DNA from: an uncultured Candidatus Altimarinota bacterium
GTDB taxonomy: Bacteria; Patescibacteriota; Gracilibacteria; UBA4473
Length of the DNA: 5,033 bases
NCBI GenBank assembly: GCA_938021445.1
Contig: CALIGR010000056.1
Coordinates: 1 to 5,033 of the forward strand
Direction of reading: 5' to 3'
Shown here: in pieces, positions 1-4,472 of the stretch
Layout: each line of letters opens with the position of its first letter
How positions within the stretch are numbered: position 1 is the stretch's first letter
The notes under the pieces: generated by a model
Databases searched by the model: none
What the model was told of the DNA's origin: nothing
The model's input: the letters and a program-made list of their open reading frames with translations, nothing else
Translations under genes and position numbers: made by a program

Positions 1-318
1 CGACTCTGGCAAAAAAACATGTGCCGAAAACTTATCGGAAAGATGTTTTGCGAATACTTGCATCATTTTCATGTCCTCAAAACCCAACAATCCAGGCCTA
101 AACACAATTCGGATTCTGGGATTTTCTGGCTTTACTTCAAAGTGAGCTCCATATCCATGAGTCGATTCAACTCCCCGTGCATAATTAGCGACCTGAAGTG
201 CTCTATGCTTAAAATTAGTACCTAAAGAATCAAACCCATAAGGGGTTCCTAATATTCGCCCTTCAAGAGCCAGGCATTCCCCACCTGCTTGAAATTCTTT
301 AGTTAATTCAATGCCCAT
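1..318 (-). CDS. Unrecognised protein, N-terminal 106 codons (runs off left edge)
   Basis: An open frame on the minus strand reads without a stop from ATG at 318 to the window edge, giving 106 residues that begin MGIELTKEFQAGGE and end KFSAHVFLPES. An in-frame TGA lies seven codons upstream of the ATG, so the 5' end is fixed within a few codons (TTG and GTG occur just before the ATG). A weak purine run, AGAAGAG, sits about 6 nt before the ATG. I see no signal peptide or membrane segment; the visible part looks soluble and globular, with mixed charged and aromatic residues (for example RIRIVFRPGLLGF at about residues 68-80). I do not recognise a family. The left end of the IS lies only about 28 bp upstream of the start, so the native promoter has probably been displaced and transcription may now come from the IS end. 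The frame and start are fairly sure; the function is unknown. Confidence 0.7.
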   Translation of the reverse strand, partial: MGIELTKEFQAGGECLALEGRILGTPYGFDSLGTNFKHRALQVANYARGVESTHGYGAHFEVKPENPRIRIVFRPGLLGFEDMKMMQVFAKHLSDKFSAHVFLPES

Positions 319-334
319 CAACACTCTTCTATTT

Positions 335-350
335 CAAATTCTCAAATTCT
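335..350. repeat. Two tandem copies of CAAATTCT at the IS left boundary
   Basis: The octamer CAAATTCT occurs twice back to back (335-342 and 343-350), straddling the point where the terminal inverted repeat of the IS begins. It may be chance in AT-rich DNA, or a trace of the insertion event. The octamer is not found at the right end of the IS, so it is not a target duplication. Confidence 0.4.
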
Positions 351-365
351 AAAATCAAGTGCAAC
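347..365 (+). repeat. IS30 left terminal inverted repeat
   Basis: TTCTAAAATCAAGTGCAAC matches the reverse complement of 1339-1357 at 16 of 19 positions. The repeat overlaps the last codons and TGA stop (355-357) of the transposase gene. Confidence 0.75.
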
Positions 366-1311
366 CATAGAAAACTTCGTTAGGGGTTAGGTATTTATGT
401 CTTTTTCTAGGACGATCATTGATGAGGTCAACCCATTCTTGAAGCTGCTGGTCGGAGAAAGAATCAAAGTCTGTCCCCTTTGGAATAAACCGCCTGAGTA
501 AACCTATGGTGTTCTCTACTGATCCTTTTTGCCAAGGACAAGCCTTGTGGCAGAAATACACCGACATTTGGTTTTCTCTCTCAATGATATGATGCCAAGC
601 AAATTCTCGTCCCTGGTCATAAGTAATCGTTAGCTTCAACTCATCTGGTAAGTCGTTAAACATATCTCTGGTTACGTCGGCTATATTCTCGGCTGTTCTT
701 TTAGGAACTTTCTTGGCAAAGAGTAGCCCGCTACGACGTTCTACATTCACAACAATAGCCTGTTGGTGATTCTTCCCAATCATTGTGTCACCTTCCCAGT
801 CACCAAGTCTTTTTCTCTGTTCTACGATCTCTGGTCTTTCTCCAATCATCCTCATATCAGGAATACAGTACTTTGCCTTCTTCTCTCTTTGAGATCGGTA
901 CTTTTTGCCTTTACGAGCTAGATAGATTTTTATCAGCTTAGGCTCATACTTATAAATGTACTGGTAAATCGTTTCATGGCATAGGCTCTCATTAGCTTTA
1001 TCTCTCCACTTTTGGGCTATCTGCTCCGGTGTCCAAAATAGATGAATTTTCTCTAACACATAGTTCTCTAAGGTTTCATCATCTAGCACTTTATTCTGAC
1101 CAGACTTCCACCGTTTTCGTTCACAGATCTTTTCCCACGCACTCTCAGCCCTAAACACTCCATCTTCATCTATGTTACCCCTAATCAAGCGACTTATCGT
1201 CGATTTATCTCGGCTCAGGTTTATCGCTATTTCATTTTGATTCATCCCATTATTTAAGTGAGTTTCTAGCCTCACTATATCTCCGTATCCGATCTGTTCA
1301 TATTTTTTCAT
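355..1311 (-). CDS. IS30-family transposase
   Basis: This 318-residue DDE transposase catalyses cut-out and insertion of its own IS by cleaving and joining DNA at the terminal repeats. An N-terminal helix-turn-helix (about residues 22-44, NEIAINLSRDKSTISRLIRG) should bind the ends. The IS30 signature CHETIYQYIY lies at about 110-119. The RNase H-like core carries the catalytic triad in family context: D174 in DWEGDTMIG, D231 in TYDQGREFA and E265 in KGSVENTIGLLRRFIPKGTD. Length and the full motif set argue for an intact enzyme. ATG at 1311 is the only reasonable start, because TAA lies in frame seven codons upstream. An AGGAGG lies in the leader, but about 21 nt from the ATG, and is partly inside a hairpin arm, which may throttle translation. 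It is the only gene in the window ending in TGA. Confidence 0.95.
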   Translation of the reverse strand: MKKYEQIGYGDIVRLETHLNNGMNQNEIAINLSRDKSTISRLIRGNIDEDGVFRAESAWEKICERKRWKSGQNKVLDDETLENYVLEKIHLFWTPEQIAQKWRDKANESLCHETIYQYIYKYEPKLIKIYLARKGKKYRSQREKKAKYCIPDMRMIGERPEIVEQRKRLGDWEGDTMIGKNHQQAIVVNVERRSGLLFAKKVPKRTAENIADVTRDMFNDLPDELKLTITYDQGREFAWHHIIERENQMSVYFCHKACPWQKGSVENTIGLLRRFIPKGTDFDSFSDQQLQEWVDLINDRPRKRHKYLTPNEVFYGCT

Positions 1312-1315
1312 TCTA

Positions 1316-1342
1316 CAACAGGTTACTTTTTACCTCCTGTTG
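1316..1342 (-). promoter_or_regulatory. Leader hairpin of transposase mRNA covering part of AGGAGG
   Basis: CAACAGG (1316-1322) and CCTGTTG (1336-1342) are perfect 7-bp inverted repeats just upstream of the transposase ATG. On the transposase mRNA the 5' arm contains the first half of AGGAGG (minus strand of 1333-1338). Folding would therefore hide part of the only strong ribosome-binding sequence. That sequence is also 21 nt from the ATG, far longer than the usual 5-9 nt. Known IS elements use such hairpins to prevent expression from read-through transcripts; that role here is inference. Confidence 0.45.
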
Positions 1343-1357
1343 CACTTACTCTTAGAA
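1339..1357 (-). repeat. IS30 right terminal inverted repeat
   Basis: Read on the minus strand this is TTCTAAGAGTAAGTGCAAC, matching 347-365 at 16 of 19 positions. Its inner end overlaps the 3' arm of the transposase leader hairpin. Confidence 0.75.
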
Positions 1358-1372
1358 TCTATCTAATACTAG

Positions 1373-1400
1373 TTGACAAAAAATAAATAAAGTTTATTTA
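1373..1400 (+). promoter_or_regulatory. Promoter of the glycosyltransferase unit (TTGACA, 16 bp, TATTTA)
   Basis: A perfect -35 box TTGACA (1373-1378) is followed after 16 bp by TATTTA (1395-1400), a weak -10 box. Only 8 nt separate the -10 box from the ATG at 1409 and there is no Shine-Dalgarno, so a transcript would begin at or just before the start codon (leaderless). The promoter starts 15 bp outside the IS end, so it appears to belong to the gene cluster and not to the IS. Confidence 0.55.
1384..1400. promoter_or_regulatory. Perfect 17-bp palindrome over the spacer and -10 box (possible operator)
   Basis: TAAATAAA (1384-1391) and TTTATTTA (1393-1400) are exact inverted repeats around a single G at 1392. 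The palindrome covers the promoter spacer and the whole -10 box, where a dimeric repressor would block transcription. It uses only A and T apart from the centre, so a chance origin is possible. No regulator gene is visible in the window. Confidence 0.35.
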
Positions 1401-1408
1401 GTTTTTGC

Positions 1409-2179
1409 ATGGAAAAAGTAAATGTTATTATCAGCACTCATGATCGTCCAGAAATACTGCAAGAAACTGTGGCGCGTTTTGCAAACCAAACCTTGGGGGA
1501 TGTGAATTTTCTTATATGTGATAATGGGCTAAACCCGCAAACACAAGAAGTTGCTGCTGATTTTATGTCACAGGACAGAAGGGTTGCATATGTTAATTCA
1601 AATCATCTAGGTGTCGGAGCAACTATTAATAAAAACTATGCTATTGATATAGCAGATGTTGAGACGCCTTATACATTTTTAACAGATGATGATGACTTTC
1701 CAGACTCAGACCAATACCTGGCGACCATGTATGACTTGATAAGAAGGGGTAACGATACGAAAGGACATGATGACTTATTTGCTTACTCACCGCAATTTGT
1801 GGTTAGGGAAAAAGGACATATTCATAATTGCTATTCAAAAATTGATGAGCCTATGGCGGTGGCGGCTTCTTTGGATAGCGGCCATCCAAATATACCAGGC
1901 AAAGGAGGCTTTTATAATACAAGATTTATTAAAAGATATCCGGTTTCACCAATCTACAAGAATACTGGTGAGGATTATGGGTTAGTTATGGATACGGCAC
2001 TTCGATTAAAAATGATGGGATTAGTACCTGCTTATACTGATGATGTTGCTGCCCAGTATTTTACTCGAAGGGCTGAGACTAGACTGAAAGTACATAATCG
2101 TAAACATAACCCAGCCTATGTACAGTCTAGAAGAATCGTAAGAAGGCGACTACTTAAATATCTTGGTTATGACTCCTAG
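1409..2179 (+). CDS. Glycosyltransferase family 2 (GT-A fold)
   Basis: A 256-residue enzyme expected to transfer a sugar from a nucleotide-sugar donor to an acceptor at the cytoplasmic face. The start VNVIISTHDRPEILQETVARFANQT (residues 4-27) is the typical first strand and helix of GT2 enzymes. FLTDDDDFPDSD (90-101) holds the acidic DxD metal and donor-phosphate site. GED at 187-189, in NTGEDYGLVMD, matches the C-terminal ED catalytic-base motif. No transmembrane helix is present; the C-terminus is strongly basic (RRIVRRRLLKYLGY), which could bind membrane phospholipid or nucleic acid. ATG at 1409 is chosen because it starts right before the first GT strand and fits the promoter. It is the first gene of a plus-strand unit with the phosphatase and nucleotidyltransferase that follow. 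Family assignment is secure; donor and acceptor are unknown. Confidence 0.9.
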   Translation: MEKVNVIISTHDRPEILQETVARFANQTLGDVNFLICDNGLNPQTQEVAADFMSQDRRVAYVNSNHLGVGATINKNYAIDIADVETPYTFLTDDDDFPDSDQYLATMYDLIRRGNDTKGHDDLFAYSPQFVVREKGHIHNCYSKIDEPMAVAASLDSGHPNIPGKGGFYNTRFIKRYPVSPIYKNTGEDYGLVMDTALRLKMMGLVPAYTDDVAAQYFTRRAETRLKVHNRKHNPAYVQSRRIVRRRLLKYLGYDS

Positions 2180-2196
2180 TTAAATGTTTGAAAACA

Positions 2197-2910
2197 ATGA
2201 AGAAATTTGAGAGAACGCACTTGTTTGACTTAGGGGGTACACTTTTAGATTCTACAAAATCAAAAGTTCAGGCTATAAGAAACTATTTAGATCAATATTA
2301 TAGTGTCAATCTTGATCAGGATCGTGTTTACGATTTGCTCAACAAGTTTAAAGATGAGGGGCGATTAGATCTGAGAACACGAAGTTTTGTGGAGTTGTTT
2401 TATCAAGAATTTGAGCTAGGTCCAGTAAACGAGCAAACCTACCGTGAATTTAGAGCAATTGAGCAAGAAAGTGATACTTTTTTGGTTCCAGGATCGGTAG
2501 ATTATCTACGTTTACTCGTAGATCAGTGTTGTGATTTAGGTATTGTTACAAATTCCAGTGCGAAGAATGGACATAGGTCTGCTCATGAATTCTTACCCTG
2601 CTGCATAAGAGATCTGATACCAGTTAATAGAGTATTTTTTAGATCAATCGGGACAAGTTTTAGAAAGAAGCCAGAAACGGATTTATACTTGCATGCCTTA
2701 CGCAATCTTGGAGTGAATCCTGAATTAGGCACGGTCGTAGCTTACGAGGACTCACCTCAAGGCGTTAGGGCAGCAGTAAATGCTGGTATTAATAGGGTTA
2801 TTGGTATAAAGAGCTCGGTTTTCCATAATGATGAAAAACTCATTGAAGCTGGTGCAAGCGCAACATATGAAGACTATAGGCAGATCTGTGAAATTAATAT
2901 TGCGGCTTAA
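2197..2910 (+). CDS. HAD-superfamily hydrolase, subfamily IA (probable phosphatase)
   Basis: A 237-residue haloacid dehalogenase-like enzyme, expected to hydrolyse a phosphate ester of a small metabolite in the cytoplasm. Motif I is FDLGGTLLDS with nucleophile D11 and T15; the second Asp of the usual DxD is Gly13, as in some dehalogenase-like and YihX-like members, so acid/base chemistry may differ. Motif II is IVTNSS (T118), motif III is K158 in RKKPETDLYLHALRNLG, and motif IV is AYEDSPQGVRAAVNAG (E184, D185), typical of the beta-phosphoglucomutase/phosphatase branch. Residues about 19-90 form the helical cap. ATG at 2197 is preferred because it places motif I at the usual distance from the N-terminus; TTG at 2188 would add three residues. 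It follows the glycosyltransferase by 17 nt without a Shine-Dalgarno and overlaps the next gene, so it is probably co-transcribed. Substrate unknown. Confidence 0.88.
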   Translation: MKKFERTHLFDLGGTLLDSTKSKVQAIRNYLDQYYSVNLDQDRVYDLLNKFKDEGRLDLRTRSFVELFYQEFELGPVNEQTYREFRAIEQESDTFLVPGSVDYLRLLVDQCCDLGIVTNSSAKNGHRSAHEFLPCCIRDLIPVNRVFFRSIGTSFRKKPETDLYLHALRNLGVNPELGTVVAYEDSPQGVRAAVNAGINRVIGIKSSVFHNDEKLIEAGASATYEDYRQICEINIAA

Positions 2911-3446
2911 TGGAAATAGTAGATAATTTAGCTGATTTTTTGGAGGGCGAACAAGATTCCAACACGTTGATATTTAAAGGTAACTTTAACCCTCTAACGT
3001 TAGGGCATGTTGGGGCTATTAATATAGCACTTAACGAGTATCCAGATGAGCGTATTTTGGTGCTGCCTAGAGCTTATACAAAAGGCAGTCTAGAAGTGAG
3101 CTTGAATAGAAAAGTGGACTGGATTGTTAACTCTCTAGAGTTAGTAGAAAACACAGATTCTTTAATTATATGTAATGATCCAAGTGCAAGAGTCTATGAT
3201 TTAGCAAACACGTATTCAGAAAGAGCTGCAATTCTTGTAGGTGACAAAAATGAAATTGAAGCAAAAAAGGCTAAATGGAGAACGCGGTTTCCTTTAATTG
3301 AAGTTCGAACAATATCTGGTTTTGAAAGATTTACTTCTTCATCAGAAGCAAAAAGAGTTATCAGATTGGGTGATTTCGAGTCTCTAAAGGAGATTGTCCC
3401 AATTTATGTGTACAATGACTTAATGGAGAATGGGCATCCGCACTAA
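2910..3446 (+). CDS. Nucleotidyltransferase of the NadD/CoaD-like (HxGH) superfamily
   Basis: A 178-residue enzyme expected to join an NMP from ATP or CTP to a phosphorylated metabolite, releasing pyrophosphate. FKGNFNPLTLGHVGAI (residues 22-37) is the nucleotide-binding loop; the (H/T)xGH signature is T30-L-G-H33. The second signature, equivalent to ISSTxIR, is TSSSEAKRVIRLGDF (142-156), followed by LKEIVPIYVYNDLMENG, like the C-terminal end of adenylyltransferases that act on nicotinate mononucleotide or phosphopantetheine. About 20 residues precede the first beta strand, slightly long for the family. The ATG shares its A with the TAA stop of the phosphatase gene (TAATG), a classical translational-coupling arrangement. 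I cannot tell NMN/NaMN adenylyltransferase from a sugar-phosphate or other nucleotidyltransferase. The partnership with glycosyltransferase and phosphatase favours a glycan-precursor or nucleotide-metabolism role, by inference. Confidence 0.82.
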   Translation: MEIVDNLADFLEGEQDSNTLIFKGNFNPLTLGHVGAINIALNEYPDERILVLPRAYTKGSLEVSLNRKVDWIVNSLELVENTDSLIICNDPSARVYDLANTYSERAAILVGDKNEIEAKKAKWRTRFPLIEVRTISGFERFTSSSEAKRVIRLGDFESLKEIVPIYVYNDLMENGHPH

Positions 3447-3492
3447 ACTTCCAAAATCTTGTGAATCCCAGTCCGGGCAATAAGATCAAGAC

Positions 3493-3891
3493 ATCAAAAC
3501 GCTTATTGCCGGCACTTTCGATCACTTTCACCTCGGGCACCAATCGCTCGGGTGGTCAGCGTATAACCAGAGTGACGAGCTGGTCATCATCGTGGCGAGA
3601 GATACAACTGTTTTGAAGATCAAAGGAAAAAATCCCAGAAACAGTGAAGAGTCTAGACTCGAGCGAGTGAGGCAAGAATTTGAGAGTTTCAAAAACGTAA
3701 AAGTCCGACTGGGGAGAGAAGACCGGGACTTTTGGAAGACGATAGCAGAAGAATCACCAGATCAGATACTGCTTGGATATGATCAGGGGTTTGATGAAGA
3801 AGCCTGTGCTGCCAAATTTCCAACCATAAAAATAAAGAGACATACAGCTTACTTCCCGGAGTTTTTCAAGAGTTCAAAATTTAACCGGTAG
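3493..3891 (+). CDS. FAD synthase/TagD-like nucleotidyltransferase lacking a canonical start codon
   Basis: The frame reads IKTLIAGTFDHFHLGHQ from 3493, then DELVIIVARDTTVLKIKGKNP, RLERVRQEF, REDRDFW and PDQILLGYDQGFDEEA, ending FPEFFKSSKFNR at TAG 3889-3891: 132 residues in all. Domain order and spacing match archaeal-type FAD synthase (RibL) and glycerol-3-phosphate cytidylyltransferase relatives, which transfer AMP or CMP to FMN or a polyol phosphate. The catalytic HxGH is H13-L-G-H16. Family members usually begin MK-T/V-hydrophobic-AGTFD, so ATC at 3493 sits exactly where the initiator Met is expected. TAA at 3481-3483 closes the frame upstream and no ATG, GTG or TTG occurs before GTG 3592, which would delete the active site. 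It therefore uses a non-canonical start (ATC 3493 or ATT 3505), or is a 5'-damaged gene, or the base call is wrong. The body shows no decay. Family sure to FAD synthase/TagD-like level; function uncertain. Confidence 0.7.
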   Translation: MKTLIAGTFDHFHLGHQSLGWSAYNQSDELVIIVARDTTVLKIKGKNPRNSEESRLERVRQEFESFKNVKVRLGREDRDFWKTIAEESPDQILLGYDQGFDEEACAAKFPTIKIKRHTAYFPEFFKSSKFNR

Positions 3892-3959
3892 GGAACAGCT
3901 ATTGGCCGTTTCTCATAAAAAAACAATATTCTTAGGAACAGATAATATCTGTTCCCTAC
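3888..3959. terminator. Inverted-repeat structure between convergent genes, probable bidirectional terminator
   Basis: Two nested structures lie between the convergent stops. GGAACAGATA (3935-3944) and TATCTGTTCC (3946-3955) form a perfect 10-bp stem around one base. The outer GTAGGGAACAG (3888-3898) is an exact inverted repeat of CTGTTCCCTAC (3949-3959), so the right arm can pair with either left arm. Each convergent gene has its TAG stop inside one outer arm. On the minus transcript the inner hairpin is followed, about 11 nt later, by a run of seven U (A-run at 3917-3923 on plus), a weak intrinsic-terminator arrangement. On the plus transcript there is no U-run after the hairpin. Termination is inferred. 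Confidence 0.5.
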
Positions 3960-4441
3960 AAGTATTCTACTACTTGAACTTCATAACCAAGATGACTAAT
4001 GATTTTTAGTATATCATCTGGCTTGATCTGGAGGCTCGCTTCAGGAAGGTTTGGATGAAAGTACAAAAAATCTTCTTCCAACAGATCTTGATCAAAAAAG
4101 ACCTGTACGTGTTTTTCGCTGTCATTGATAAGTCCAAAAGGGGAGACATGACCTGGCTTAAGCCCTAAATTTTGCTCGAGTCTGAGGCTATCTGCAAAAC
4201 CACATTTGTGCCCTGAAAGTTCTTTAAATATTTTTTTATCAAACTCTTTAAACGGTTTCACACAAAATAGAAAATGCTGATTGCCCTTCTTATTTCTTAA
4301 AAATAAATTTTTCACACGAGACCCTGGTAGTTTCTTTTCTTGATGGTAAGCGGTTGAGGCTCCCACGCCAGAAAAAATTGGGTGCTCGATTAATTGATAA
4401 TCGACTGATAATTGTTTAAGAAGAGAAAGTACGTTTTCCAT
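3956..4441 (-). CDS. prdX: Prolyl-tRNA editing protein, YbaK/ProX (PrdX) family
   Basis: A free-standing 161-residue aminoacyl-tRNA deacylase of the YbaK/EbsC superfamily. PrdX/ProXp-ala members hydrolyse alanine wrongly attached to tRNA-Pro in the cytoplasm, standing in for or adding to the editing domain of prolyl-tRNA synthetase. The N-terminal helix and IEHPIFSG (18-25) are followed by GSRVKNLFLRNKKGNQHFLFCV (40-61), with the family's conserved lysine (K44) in KNLFLR. HVSPFGLIND (98-107) and YFHPNLPEASLQI (127-139) are hallmark PrdX motifs. Length is normal for a single domain. ATG at 4441 is chosen because the family begins about here and a TAGAAT box lies 10 nt upstream; there is no Shine-Dalgarno. 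It is divergent from ung and convergent with the FAD synthase-like gene. The exact tRNA and amino acid edited cannot be proven from sequence. Confidence 0.92.
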   Translation of the reverse strand: MENVLSLLKQLSVDYQLIEHPIFSGVGASTAYHQEKKLPGSRVKNLFLRNKKGNQHFLFCVKPFKEFDKKIFKELSGHKCGFADSLRLEQNLGLKPGHVSPFGLINDSEKHVQVFFDQDLLEEDFLYFHPNLPEASLQIKPDDILKIISHLGYEVQVVEYL

Positions 4442-4451
4442 TTATATTAAT

Positions 4452-4461
4452 ATTCTAGAAT
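4452..4461. promoter_or_regulatory. Palindromic shared -10 element of divergent prdX and ung promoters
   Basis: The perfect palindrome ATTCTAGAAT contains TAGAAT, a good -10 box, on both strands (4456-4461 on plus, 4457-4452 on minus). It lies 11 nt before the ung ATG and 10 nt before the prdX ATG. Both intergenic leaders lack a Shine-Dalgarno, so both transcripts would be leaderless or nearly so. For prdX, TTGTCA (minus of 4474-4479) is a possible -35 box about 16 bp away, inside the start of ung. No comparable -35 is clear for ung. Confidence 0.5.
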
Positions 4462-4472
4462 TTTTAGAATTC

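Larger units (their letters stand above)
347..1357 (-). mobile_element. IS30-family insertion sequence, about 1.0 kb
   Basis: The element carries one transposase gene filling nearly its whole length and is bounded by imperfect 19-bp inverted repeats: TTCTAAAATCAAGTGCAAC at 347-365 and, read on the minus strand, TTCTAAGAGTAAGTGCAAC at 1357-1339 (16 of 19 identical, the inner nine perfect). About 1 kb with a single DDE transposase and terminal repeats near 20 bp is normal for IS30 members. The transposase stop codon lies inside the left repeat. The exact outer ends are uncertain by a few bases. I find no clear target-site duplication: flanks just outside are CTCAAA on the left and TCTATC on the right. 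IS30 members usually make very short duplications, so absence could mean misplaced ends, mutation or rearrangement after insertion. The transposase frame is intact, so the copy may be active. Confidence 0.85.

Noticed and set aside
19..225. 68-codon open frame on plus
   Set aside because: It lies wholly within the minus-strand frame 1-318, which is continuous to the edge, has a well-placed ATG and a more protein-like composition.
1767..1985. 72-codon open frame on plus
   Set aside because: Out-of-frame shadow inside the glycosyltransferase gene; its translation has no family-like motif.
3481..3490. TAAGATCAAG resembling the IS left-end TAAAATCAAG (350-359)
   Set aside because: Nine of ten bases match, but the conserved inner GTGCAAC of the IS repeat is missing, so a chance match is more likely than a relic IS end.
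3361..3543. 60-codon open frame on minus
   Set aside because: Antisense to the end of one nucleotidyltransferase and to the HxGH region of the next; no protein-like motif.
3461..3610. GTG 3461 frame as a shifted N-terminus of the FAD synthase-like gene
   Set aside because: It is in a different frame, its translation does not resemble the family N-terminus, and the real motif frame runs on without a shift.
3592..3891. Starting the FAD synthase-like protein at GTG 3592
   Set aside because: This start would remove the first beta strand and the HxGH catalytic motif, which are well preserved in the same frame upstream to 3493.
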